Assembly (NCBI GenBank): GCA_021324465.1
Contig: JAJPJB010000096.1
Coordinates: 62,001-126,000 of the forward strand
Source of the DNA: Hyphomicrobiaceae bacterium
Lineage (GTDB): Bacteria > Pseudomonadota > Alphaproteobacteria > Rhizobiales > Xanthobacteraceae
Length of the DNA stretch: 64,000 nt
Direction: 5' to 3'
Position 1 is the first letter of the stretch. Each line of letters opens with the position of its first letter. This document shows positions 47,904 through 55,918 of this stretch, piece after piece. The notes below the pieces were generated by a model. The model made no database searches and was not told the DNA's origin. It worked only from the letters and a program-made list of their open reading frames with translations. Both the position numbers and the translations under genes were made by a program.

Positions 47904-48878
47904 TCACTGCGCATGAATTCCGGCCGCCTTGATGATCGGCCACCATTTCTCGATCTCGGCGCGCTGCAATCTGCCGAGCGCGGCGGCGGTCTGCTGTTCG
48001 GGCGGCGGCGCTTCAAGGCCGAGATCGGCGAAACGCTTTTGCACTTGCGGATCGGCCATCGCCGCCATCGCGGCGGCGGTGAGTCTAGCGATCACGCCGG
48101 GCGGAGTGCCTTTGGGCGCCCACAGTCCATACCAGATGTTGATATAGAGCCCAGGCACGCCTGCCTCGTCGACCGTCGGGATGTCGGGCGCGGAAGCGAG
48201 TCGCGTGCTGGCGGTCACCGCATCGGCCTTGATCGTGCCGTCGCGCACGCGCGCCATGGCTTCCGAAGCCTGGTCGAACATCATGTCGAGGCGCCCAGCC
48301 ATCAGGTCGATCAGCGCCGGATCGGTGCCGCGATATGGCACGAATTGCAGATGGGTCGCGGTCTTGTTCTGAAAATAGACGGCGGCGATGTGCGAGCCGG
48401 AGCCGACGCCGGCCGTACCGACCATGGCATTGCCGTTGGCCTTGATCCACCCGACGAGCTCCTTGAGGTCCGCTGCCGGCAGGCTCGGTCTGGTGATGAT
48501 AAGCATGGGATTTGCGGGCAATTGCGCGATCGGCTCGAAATCCCGCAACAGATCGTAAGAGAGCGCATAGATCGCGCCGTTGACGACATGCGTGCTCCAG
48601 TGGCCGATACCGAGCGTGTAGCCATCGGCCGGCGCCTGCGCGACGCGGCCGACCCCTATGCTGCCAGCGGCGCCGGTGATGTCTTCGACAACAATGTTCT
48701 GCCCAAGCGTGCGGCCCATATGCTCGGCCATCAGGCGCGCCAACACATCGGTCGGGCCGCCAGCGGCAAACGGACAGATGATGGTGATCGGGCGGGCTGG
48801 ATAGATTTCCGCGCGCGCGGTCAGCGGCCAGGAAGCGGCCGCACCGCCGACAAGCGCGATGAATTCCCGCCGCCGCAT
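47904..48878 (-). CDS. Bug-family (TctC) periplasmic solute receptor
   Basis: 324 residues from ATG 48878 (MRRREFIALVGGAAASWPL), with a Tat-like twin-arginine signal peptide (MRRREFI). The mature protein has the Bug pattern: YPARPITIICPFAAGGPTDVLARLMAEHM, FVPYRGTDPALIDLMAGRLDMMF and IPTVDEAGVPGL (in parts). It binds an unknown carboxylate for a tripartite transporter. No tctA/tctB is beside it, so it is an orphan receptor. Confidence 0.92.
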   Translation of the reverse strand: MRRREFIALVGGAAASWPLTARAEIYPARPITIICPFAAGGPTDVLARLMAEHMGRTLGQNIVVEDITGAAGSIGVGRVAQAPADGYTLGIGHWSTHVVNGAIYALSYDLLRDFEPIAQLPANPMLIITRPSLPAADLKELVGWIKANGNAMVGTAGVGSGSHIAAVYFQNKTATHLQFVPYRGTDPALIDLMAGRLDMMFDQASEAMARVRDGTIKADAVTASTRLASAPDIPTVDEAGVPGLYINIWYGLWAPKGTPPGVIARLTAAAMAAMADPQVQKRFADLGLEAPPPEQQTAAALGRLQRAEIEKWWPIIKAAGIHAQ

Positions 48879-49280
48879 GGGCCCTCCGGTCGAGATCGTA
48901 GTGATCTTAGCACAGGCGCGAGAGAGCGTGGGCGTTGTCCCGGCGCAGTAAAATCGGCGCGCCGAGCAGGCGTAGAAGCCTGGTGAGCAGGGCGGATGAG
49001 CGGAAGACGTGATTTGTGAGCGGGAGCTACGGCTCGGCCTATCCCGCCCCATGCGTCACCCTATCGCCGGAAGTCCAGGGGCGAGGAACGAGTTCGCCGC
49101 AATTTTCCGGGACAGGATGTGCGGGCCAGAGGGGCGGCGTCGCTGCCCATGCCATGCCTGCCTGCGGCGGCTGTTTGGTTATCCACAGACCCCTGTGTGA
49201 TGTTGGAATTTGAATCTGGAGATTCTAAATTCATACCAGTGGGTTCGCTCGGGTGACATGAGTTTGGAGTAGGGGTTCTG
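48879..49280. other. Divergent intergenic region
   Basis: 402 bp between the Bug receptor start and the repeat protein start. It carries the inverted repeat described at 49206-49232 and presumably two promoters. No coding frame is convincing. Confidence 0.55.
49206..49232. repeat. Imperfect inverted repeat (GAATTTGAATCT)
   Basis: GAATTTGAATCT (49206-49217) pairs with AGATTC-T-AAATTC (49220-49232) with one extra T. It is AT-rich in a GC-rich setting and lies 49 nt upstream of the secreted repeat protein start. It may be an operator or part of a dispersed palindrome. Confidence 0.6.
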
Positions 49281-49847
49281 ATGAGTAGTGAGCGCGTGAG
49301 GCGAGCCGTTTGCAACACGGCCGCAACTATCGTTGCTTTTGCCGTTCGCGCGACAAGTTCGGTTCTGCGGAGCAAAGGCCTGCTGTTGGGGGCGTTCGCG
49401 GCTTTGCTCTCGGCCGTGGCGGCCTCGACATTGTTTCGAGCCGATATGCCGCAGGTGGCGGCGAACAGCACATTGAAATGCTACGACAGGGCCGGCAATT
49501 ACGAGCCATGCGTGACGCGCGCGCATGCGCCCGCACCGCGGTTTACTGCCCGAACAATCGAGGTCCATCAACCGGCAGGCTGGACAACGGCCGCGCTCTA
49601 TCAACCAAGCTGGGCCATAAGCGCGGTCGGCCAAGCAACAAGTTGGAGCACCACCACAAGCGACCAACCAGCAAACGGGACAAGCGCGCCAGCCGCTCGG
49701 CGCATCGCTGCGTCGGGAAAACATACAACGGTCTGTGGGCGACGCCCGATACCTTGCTTCTTCTCCGCCTTGCGCAGGGGCTTCACGCATATCGTTACTG
49801 TTGCCGCGGCCGTAGGGCAGGGCCGCCCGGTCAGGGAACACCTCTAG
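49281..49847 (+). CDS. Secreted/anchored hypothetical protein with degenerate QPxxWTT repeat
   Basis: 188 residues. An N-terminal hydrophobic region (about 30-53, GLLLGAFAALLSAVAAS) then a CYDRAGNYEPC pair. A region of about four degenerate decapeptides (QPAGWTTAAL, QPSWAISAVG, QATSWSTTTS, QPANGTSAPA) follows, then a conserved-looking basic tail (RRPIPCFFSALRRGFTHI). I recall a similar pattern in Rhizobiales proteins. AGGGG lies 5 nt before the ATG. Function unknown. Confidence 0.7.
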   Translation: MSSERVRRAVCNTAATIVAFAVRATSSVLRSKGLLLGAFAALLSAVAASTLFRADMPQVAANSTLKCYDRAGNYEPCVTRAHAPAPRFTARTIEVHQPAGWTTAALYQPSWAISAVGQATSWSTTTSDQPANGTSAPAARRIAASGKHTTVCGRRPIPCFFSALRRGFTHIVTVAAAVGQGRPVREHL

Positions 49848-49916
49848 CTGCTAGCCGACACGCCTCTTCTGCGCTCCGCGGAATGAGCGATAGAGGACGA
49901 ACCGCCTCACGGGATT

Positions 49917-49939
49917 GAGCAGTGTTGGCGTCACTGCTC
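49917..49939. repeat. Perfect 8-bp inverted repeat
   Basis: GAGCAGTG (49917-49924) and CACTGCTC (49932-49939) form a stem with a 7-nt loop, in the 228-bp gap after the repeat protein gene. There is no T-tract, so its role is unclear. Confidence 0.5.
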
Positions 49940-50075
49940 GAAGATTGGACATTTGGGAACGCCTTGCGGGCGCGGAACGTGGGCGGCGGGTAAGAGCGGG
50001 CAGCGGCGGGTTTGGGTTTTGCGTAGTCCGCCCTGCGTGGCCATGCGAGCGCCTTTTGCCTGCTCACGCAGGCGA

Positions 50076-50390
50076 CTACTGCAGGGCTTCGCCGTGCTGG
50101 CTCAAATCGAGGCCTTCGAACGCGCTCTTCTTGCTCACGCGCAGCGGGATGAACAGGTCGATGAGTTTCAGCAGCACGAAAGCCGCCAGCGCGGACCAGG
50201 CGAGCGTGGCGGCGATGACGTAGAGCTGGATCAGGATCTGCTTGGGATTGCCGTCAATCAGGCCGGCATGGCCAGACGGCACCTCCGCCTTGATCGAGAC
50301 GGCGGCGGTCGCGAAGACGCCGGTCAGCAAGGTGCCGATCGCGCCGCCGACGCCATGCACGCCGAAGACGTCAAGGGAATCGTCGTAATC
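50076..50390 (-). pseudogene. C-terminal remnant of an ammonium transporter (AmtB family)
   Basis: On the minus strand about 105 residues match the C-terminal part of Amt proteins: DDSLDVFGVHGVGGAIGTLL, an ILIQLYVIAATLAWSALAAF transmembrane segment and the closing FEGLDLSQHGEAL. Amt proteins are over 400 residues with 11 helices, so three quarters of the gene is absent. Upstream sequence is unrelated, and no start codon is in the homologous part. It is a truncated remnant. Confidence 0.88.
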
Positions 50391-50472
50391 AAAAAATTGC
50401 GTAAATTCCGCGGTAGAACAATGGCAACCCGGCAGGTCGCGGTCGGCACGGGGCGCTCGGCTCAAGGGTCAT

Positions 50473-50492
50473 CCGCTCATTCCCGCGCAAGC
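50473..50492. repeat. Dispersed repeat, second copy
   Basis: CCGCTCATTCCCGCGCAAGC differs at one base from the copy at 43078-43097. It lies just outside the Amt remnant boundary. The match is limited to about 20 bp, then diverges. Confidence 0.75.
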
Positions 50493-50593
50493 GACTCCAA
50501 CACGGGGCCCTGCTTACGCGGAACGAGCGGATTGTCCGCGCCTGTCCCGTTCTGACGGCAGCCTCCGGCTTCGCCTGAGGCGGCCCGGATGCG

Positions 50594-51922
50594 TCAGTGC
50601 ACGGCCATTCCGAGATCGCCGGCCGTCAGATCGGCCTCGCGGGCGCGCTCCTTCAAGAACAGCGAGGCCAAGAGCCCGGCCGCGGCGCCGAACATTACAT
50701 AAAAGGCCGGCGCCACCGGCACGCCGGTGACGTGGATCAGCCAGGTCACGAAAAACGGCGCAAAGCCGCCGAAGATCATGACGGCGAAATTGTAGGCGGT
50801 GCCAAGCCCGGTCGAGCGCACATGCGCCTGGAATTGCTCGGCCAAGGCCGTCGACATCGGGCCGAAGAAGGCGCCGAGCACGCCGCACAAGACGACCTGC
50901 GTTACGGCAAGGCTCATGAAGGACGGGTTGTCATACATCCACAGAAACAGCGGATAGCTTAGCGCAAAATAGATGATGAGCGCGCCGATCATGATCGGCT
51001 TGCGCCCGATATGATCGGACAGCGCGCCGAAGATCGGAATGAGAACGACCATGCAGGCGAGACTGATCGCTTGCGCGGTGAAAGCTTGGTCCAGCGGCAA
51101 ATGCAGCTCGGTGCGGGCGAAAGTCGGCATGTATAAAAGGATCACATAGAACGAGATGGTGCCCGATATGATGATGCCGAAGGTGGCGAACGCTTCCCTG
51201 ACATGCGCGACAAGCGCGCCGCCGAGCGCCTGCGACCGCGCCGCGCCCTGCCGCGCCGCACGAAACGCGGCGGTTTCATCAAGCCGGCGGCGGATATAGA
51301 GCCCGAGCGGACCGATCACGAGTCCGAACAGGAAGGGTATGCGCCAGCCCCAGCCGTCGAGGGACTCAGGCGGCAGCGCGCGAGTGATGAAGGCGCCCAA
51401 CAGCGCCCCGACGAGCACGGCCAGACCCTGGCCAACCATCTGCCACGAGCCGTAGAAGCCGCAGCGCTGCGGCGGCGCGGTTTCGATCAGGAAGGCCGTG
51501 GAGCTTGCGAATTCGCCGCCGGCCGAAAAGCCCTGCAGCAGGCGTGCGAGCACGATGAGCAGCGGTGCCGCGATGCCGATCACGGCATAGGTCGGCGCGA
51601 AGCCGATCATGGCGATGGCGAGCGTCATCAGGCCGATGATCAACAACAGCGCCGCCTTGCGTCCGCGGCGATCCGCATAAATGCCGAGCAGAATGCCGCC
51701 GACCGGCCGCATGAAAAAGCCGACGCCGAAGGTCGCCGTCGTGAGCAAGAGCGACGCGTATTGGCTGTCGGCCGGAAAGAACAGGCGTGAGATGACGACG
51801 GCAAAGAATCCGAAGACGATGAAATCATACCATTCGAGCGCATTGCCGATGACGGCGGCAGCGACCTGCAGCGGCTTCGATGCGAAGGCGGTCGATGGAA
51901 TGGTGGACGATAGAGATGACAT
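50594..51922 (-). CDS. MFS transporter, metabolite:H+ symporter (MHS) family
   Basis: 442 residues from ATG 51922 (MSSLSSTIPSTAFASK), with AAGGAG upstream. Twelve hydrophobic segments. MHS marks: GNALEWYDFIVFGFFA in helix 1, YADRRGRKAALLL loop, RLLQGFSAGGEFASS, and SDHIGRKP between helices 8 and 9. Members carry citrate, proline/betaine, alpha-ketoglutarate or shikimate with protons. The substrate is not predictable here. Confidence 0.93.
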   Translation of the reverse strand: MSSLSSTIPSTAFASKPLQVAAAVIGNALEWYDFIVFGFFAVVISRLFFPADSQYASLLLTTATFGVGFFMRPVGGILLGIYADRRGRKAALLLIIGLMTLAIAMIGFAPTYAVIGIAAPLLIVLARLLQGFSAGGEFASSTAFLIETAPPQRCGFYGSWQMVGQGLAVLVGALLGAFITRALPPESLDGWGWRIPFLFGLVIGPLGLYIRRRLDETAAFRAARQGAARSQALGGALVAHVREAFATFGIIISGTISFYVILLYMPTFARTELHLPLDQAFTAQAISLACMVVLIPIFGALSDHIGRKPIMIGALIIYFALSYPLFLWMYDNPSFMSLAVTQVVLCGVLGAFFGPMSTALAEQFQAHVRSTGLGTAYNFAVMIFGGFAPFFVTWLIHVTGVPVAPAFYVMFGAAAGLLASLFLKERAREADLTAGDLGMAVH

Positions 51923-52291
51923 GACGCTCTCCTTGGCGCTTGGCTGCGTTTGCCCGATGCTTTTCGTAACGCTGCTCGCGGCGCTCCCCCGGCGCTCCCC
52001 TGGCGTGACCGGACCCGGGTAGCTTTGGCAGAGCATCGCGCGCTCGCCATCATGTGTCCAGACAGGGTCGGCTCGGTATCAGCGCAGCTGTGAAATGATT
52101 CCGCGGCGCATAGGCCGCGAAAACGCGCGATTGTTGGCTCGGCATGGCTGCGGGCTTGCGGCCCCGCTTGGGGCCGCTTTCGCTTTCGGCAAACGGTGCC
52201 GCAGGCCCTGCGCCGCATGGCAAAGCAGGTGTCGTGCGGCAAGCGCAGCAATTTCGCGGGAGCCGGCGGCCGTTCAACGGGCACGCGCCGT
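51923..52291. other. Intergenic region between MFS and MotB-like genes
   Basis: 369 bp with the GC-rich hairpin at 52158-52177. The rest has no coding frame of note. It is transcribed from MotB-like termination into the MFS promoter. Confidence 0.5.
52158..52177 (-). terminator. GC-rich hairpin after the MotB-like gene
   Basis: GCGGCCCC (52158-52165) and GGGGCCGC (52170-52177) form a perfect 8-bp stem with a GCTT loop, about 115 nt past the MotB-like stop. There is no long T-tract on the minus strand, while the plus strand has TTT after it. It is a plausible terminator. Confidence 0.45.
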
Positions 52292-53452
52292 CTATCGTTC
52301 GGTCAGCTTGAACTCGATGCGGCGATTGCGACGATAGGCGTCCTCGGTATTGCCCGGATCGATCGGCTGAAACTCGCCGAATCCCGCGGCGACCAGGCGC
52401 GGCGGCGGCACGCCTTTGCTGATGAGATATTGCACGACCGAGATCGAGCGGGCCGCCGAGAGATCCCAGTTTGATTTGAAAAAGCCGGTGACCGGCCGCA
52501 CGTCGGTATGGCCGTCGACGCGCAGAACCCAGGGAAGATCCTCGGGAATGGTCTTTTGCAGGTCGAGCAGCACGCCCGCGAGCTTGTCGAGCTCAAGCCG
52601 GCCGTCCGGCTTCAAGTCGGCCCGCCCGCTGTCGAAAAACACCTCCGACTGGAACACAAAGCGATCGCCCACCACCCTGATATCGGGCCGGTCGCCGAGG
52701 ATCTCGCGCAGCTTGCCGAAAAAATTCGACCGGTAGCGGGTGAGCTCATTGACCTTCTCGGCGAGCGCCAGATTGAGCTGCTGGCCAAGATCGGCAATGC
52801 GCTTCTGCGAATCCTGGTTCTTCTTCTTCGCGGCGTCGAGCGTCTGCGACAGCGCGGTAAGCTGGGTACGCAGCTCGGTGAGCTGCCGGTTCAGGGTTTC
52901 GACCTGCGCCAGCGCATCGGCGGAAATCTTCTCCTCACCTTCGAGCCGGCCGCTAAGCTCGGCGACCCTGCCCGCCGCGGCGGCGGAACTCTTCTTCTCG
53001 CCTTCGAGCTGCGCGGTCAGATCGGTGACCTTGTTCTGTGCAGCTGCGGAATCCTGCTTTGCACTCTCGAGCTGCCCGCTCAACTCGGTGACTTTGCTCT
53101 GCGCCGCCGCGGCCGCAGCTTGCGCTGTATCGGCTGCGGATTGCGCCTCCTTGCGTTCGGTTTCGACGCTCGCCAGATTGGCGCGCAGCTGCGCAACCTG
53201 GTCTTTGAGCTGCGAGTTGTCGGCTTTCTCCATTGACAGCAGCTGGCCGAGATAGGCGACCTGCGCGTTGAGATGCGACAGCGCGCTGTTCTTATTGGCG
53301 ACGTCCTGCTGCAGATAGAATTGCATCACCACGAACACGGTGAGCAGAAAGATGATGCTCAGGATCAACGTCGACAGCGCATCGACGAAGCCTGGCCAGT
53401 AATTCATGCCGCTTTCGCCGCGGCGGATTCGGGCAAGAGCCATCGCACTCAC
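52292..53452 (-). CDS. MotB-like/OmpA-domain protein with long coiled coil (non-flagellar)
   Basis: 386 residues. One N-terminal transmembrane segment (about 27-47, LSTLILSIIFLLTVFVVM) preceded by Asp24 in GFVDALSTL, the position of the proton-binding Asp of MotB. Then a coiled coil (about 55-235) with Ala/Gln/Glu-rich repeats, and an OmpA-type peptidoglycan-binding domain (FFDSGRADLKPDG, VDGHTDVRP, LVAAGFGEFQP). It is likely a periplasm-spanning stator. The first ATG overlaps the MotA-like stop (ATGA). No flagellar genes are near. Confidence 0.9.
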   Translation of the reverse strand: MSAMALARIRRGESGMNYWPGFVDALSTLILSIIFLLTVFVVMQFYLQQDVANKNSALSHLNAQVAYLGQLLSMEKADNSQLKDQVAQLRANLASVETERKEAQSAADTAQAAAAAAQSKVTELSGQLESAKQDSAAAQNKVTDLTAQLEGEKKSSAAAAGRVAELSGRLEGEEKISADALAQVETLNRQLTELRTQLTALSQTLDAAKKKNQDSQKRIADLGQQLNLALAEKVNELTRYRSNFFGKLREILGDRPDIRVVGDRFVFQSEVFFDSGRADLKPDGRLELDKLAGVLLDLQKTIPEDLPWVLRVDGHTDVRPVTGFFKSNWDLSAARSISVVQYLISKGVPPPRLVAAGFGEFQPIDPGNTEDAYRRNRRIEFKLTER

Positions 53453-54465
53453 TTGACGGTTTGCTTTTCGTCCAGCCGGGCGCGGCGCTCCGGCTTCTCA
53501 GCCAGCATCGCCTGCAGCAGCTTTTTGATCTCACCCTGCTGCTCGGCCTGGCCGTCGACCCATTGTCGGATCGCATGCTGCTCAGCGCGCATATGATGCA
53601 CCAGCACCTGGATCGATTCCGCCAAATCAGCCATCGCGCCAGCCGCCGCTTTGCCGGTGCCGGCCTGATCGACTGCGCGGCGCAGCCGATCGAGCGCGGT
53701 ATTGACCTCGCCGGCCACGCTGCCGGCGACTGTGGGCTCGGCCGCTTCGTCATAGACGGTGGTCGAGAGCCAGTCCTCAAGCTCGGTATAAAACCGGTTC
53801 TGCGCCTGGCTCGATTGCAGATCAAGAAAACCCAGCACCAGTGAGCCGGCGAGCCCGAACAGCGAGGACGAGAACGAGATGCCCATGCCGGACAGGGGCG
53901 CGGCAAGGCCGGAGCGCAGCGAGTCAAACATGCTGCTGGCGTCGCTCGTCGCCTTGAGCCCCTGAATGACGCCGCCGACCGAACTGACAGTCTCGATCAG
54001 TCCCCAAAACGTGCCGAGCAGGCCGAGAAACACCAACAGGCCGGTGATGTAACGCGAAATATCGCGGGCCTCGTCAAGCCGCGTTGCGATCGAGTCGAGA
54101 ATTCCGCGCATCAGCTGGGCCGACAGCATCATGGCACCGCCGTTGGCGCTGCTGCGGGCGCCGAGGATCGCCGCCATCGGCGCCAGCAAGATCGGTGCAC
54201 GATTGACGGTGCCCTGGCGCTTTCGGAAATTGTTGACCCAGGCAATCTCCGGATAAAGGCGCAGCACCTGGCGCAGTGACAGCGCGATTCCGATCACTTC
54301 AACGGCGATGATCAGGCCGTTCAAGCCCGGATTGGCCATGAAGGCCACGATGATCTGCTTGCTCAACACGCCACCCACTATTCCGACCAGGATGATGAAC
54401 ACCAGCATCCGGATGAGGAAAATGTGCGGTGGCGATAGCTTCAGCGGGTCGATCTTTTTGGCCAT
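53449..54465 (-). CDS. MotA/ExbB/TolQ-like proton channel protein (non-flagellar)
   Basis: 338 residues with four hydrophobic segments at about 17-34, 49-66, 139-160 and 195-215. The MotA/TolQ/ExbB domain has LLGTFWGLIETVSSVGG and GLAAPLSGMGISFSSSLFGLAG. The cytoplasmic C-terminal part is charged. It pairs with the MotB-like protein through a 4-bp stop/start overlap. It should work as a proton-driven ion channel/energy transducer. In Rhizobiales such pairs are not part of the flagellar operon. Confidence 0.9.
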   Translation of the reverse strand: MAKKIDPLKLSPPHIFLIRMLVFIILVGIVGGVLSKQIIVAFMANPGLNGLIIAVEVIGIALSLRQVLRLYPEIAWVNNFRKRQGTVNRAPILLAPMAAILGARSSANGGAMMLSAQLMRGILDSIATRLDEARDISRYITGLLVFLGLLGTFWGLIETVSSVGGVIQGLKATSDASSMFDSLRSGLAAPLSGMGISFSSSLFGLAGSLVLGFLDLQSSQAQNRFYTELEDWLSTTVYDEAAEPTVAGSVAGEVNTALDRLRRAVDQAGTGKAAAGAMADLAESIQVLVHHMRAEQHAIRQWVDGQAEQQGEIKKLLQAMLAEKPERRARLDEKQTVK

Positions 54466-54768
54466 GTCGCTTTACTGGCTCCGCTTCATTGCCGCGGACA
54501 GCGCCCCCTCGCCATTGTAACCGGCGAGGCCTTGACACGGAAAGGTCAGAGCCGGCGCCGCGCGATGTGTCGAAATTGCGGCACGGCGGGCGCTCGGCCG
54601 CAAATGTCGTAGCCCTCCGCGACCGGCGGATGCGATGGTGCAAAAAAGCGCGTGGGCGGATTAGCGACGCGCAATCCGCCAATGGGCTTGTCGCGCAAAT
54701 TCAGGACGGCGGTTGCGGCTTCGCCCAACCCGCCCTGCCGGCGGCAGCGGGCATGACGATGAAGCGGG
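54466..54768. promoter_or_regulatory. Region between ilvE and the MotA-like gene, with two inverted repeats
   Basis: 303 bp. CCTCGCC (54507-54513) and GGCGAGG (54523-54529) form a 7-bp inverted repeat 42 nt upstream of the MotA-like ATG, a possible operator. GGCGGATT (54655-54662) and AATCCGCC (54673-54680) form a strong hairpin nearer ilvE's stop, an extragenic-repeat or terminator candidate. The ATT/GCG rich repeat resembles palindromes dispersed in Bradyrhizobium-type chromosomes. Confidence 0.65.
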
Positions 54769-55671
54769 TTATGCCGCCGCAGCTTTGCCCTTGGGCTGCA
54801 CTTCGGCGGTGTAGTCGTCCATCAGCTGCTTGGTGATGCGGCCGGGCGTGAATTTCCAGTCGGCGATCTCGGCGACCGGCGTGATCTCGGCGGCCGAGCC
54901 GGTGATGAAGCATTCGGAAAAGCCCGGCAACTCATCCGGCATGATACGGCGCTCGATCACCTCGATACTGCGCCGGCGCGCGAGCTCCATGGCGGTGGCG
55001 CGGGTGATGCCGGCAAGAAAGCAGTCGGCGATCGGCGTGTGGATCTTATCGTCCTTGATGAAGAAGATGTTGGCGCCGGTACATTCGGCGACGCGGCCCT
55101 GCCAGTCAAGCATCATGGCGTCGGCATAGCCGCGCTGCTCGGCGCGATGTTTTGAGATGGTGCAGATCATATAGAGGCCGGACGCCTTGGCGAGGCACGG
55201 CGCCGTCCTCGGATCGGGCCTGCGATATTCGGCGAGATCGAGCTTGAGCCCCTTCATGCGCTGCTCGGGATGGAAATAGCTCGGCCATTCCCAGGTCGCG
55301 ATCGCAAGGTGAATCTTGTTGTGCTGCGCGGAGACGCCCAGCGCTTCGGAGCCGCGCCAGGCGATCGGCCGCACATAGGCGTTCTTCTGATTGTTCTTTT
55401 CCAGGACCAGCCGCTTGGCGGCATCAATTTCGGCGACGCTGTAGGGAATCTCGAAGTCCAGAATCTGCGCGGAATTTTTCAGCCGCTCGGAATGCTTGGT
55501 CGAGTGAAAAATGACCCCGCCATAGGCGCGCTCGCCCTCGAACACGCAGCTCGCATAATGCAGGCCATGCGTGAGCAGGCTGATCTTGCAGTCCGAGGTC
55601 GGGACGAGTTTGCCGTCGAACCAGATCAGGTCGGAACGCTGGTCGAAGGGCACAGCCGCTGTCATTGGCAT
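54769..55671 (-). CDS. ilvE: Branched-chain amino-acid aminotransferase IlvE
   Basis: 300-residue fold-type IV PLP aminotransferase for leucine, isoleucine and valine. Start MPMTAAVPFDQRSDLIWFDGK (ATG 55671). Features: THGLHYASCVFEGERAYGG, YVRPIAWRGSEALG, the PLP-lysine region KASGLYMICTISKHRAEQRGY (in parts), and ITRATAMELARRRSIEV. Divergent from marR/petP-like, a neighbourhood seen in other alphaproteobacteria. Full length. Confidence 0.95.
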   Translation of the reverse strand: MPMTAAVPFDQRSDLIWFDGKLVPTSDCKISLLTHGLHYASCVFEGERAYGGVIFHSTKHSERLKNSAQILDFEIPYSVAEIDAAKRLVLEKNNQKNAYVRPIAWRGSEALGVSAQHNKIHLAIATWEWPSYFHPEQRMKGLKLDLAEYRRPDPRTAPCLAKASGLYMICTISKHRAEQRGYADAMMLDWQGRVAECTGANIFFIKDDKIHTPIADCFLAGITRATAMELARRRSIEVIERRIMPDELPGFSECFITGSAAEITPVAEIADWKFTPGRITKQLMDDYTAEVQPKGKAAAA

Positions 55672-55860
55672 TGCCACCCTCGCGGGGCTCCCTTGATGGC
55701 CAGACCCGACCAGAGCTGCCGGCACAAAGTTCCGGCGCAGCCCTGCGGGCCGAGCGCTTTTGCGTCGGGAGCGGACTCCCGTTATGGTCTGGGCAACTCC
55801 TGAAGACGAGAAAGCGCCCTTCGGCGCTCGCAAAACGTCCCGGCGCGGCCCGGCTACGAA

Positions 55861-55918
55861 ACGATATCGTGGTTGGAGATTAACAACCAATCGGAAATAT
55901 GTCAATATCGCTGACCTA
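55861..55918 (+). promoter_or_regulatory. Palindromes upstream of the MarR-type gene
   Basis: A perfect 10-bp palindrome ACGATATCGT (55861-55870) is followed by GGTTG (55871-55875)/CAACC (55884-55888) pair, with a further GTCA/TGAC pair closer to the start. MarR regulators bind such palindromes near their own promoters, so this is a candidate operator for autoregulation and possibly for ilvE. Confidence 0.5.

Noticed and set aside
50514-50888. Minus-strand frame continuing beyond the MFS stop
   Set aside because: It is an out-of-frame shadow of the MFS gene with Arg-rich composition.
53449-54465. Reading the MotA/MotB-like pair as a Zorya defence system
   Set aside because: There is no helicase, nuclease or other Zorya gene next to it. 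The neighbours are a transporter and ilvE.
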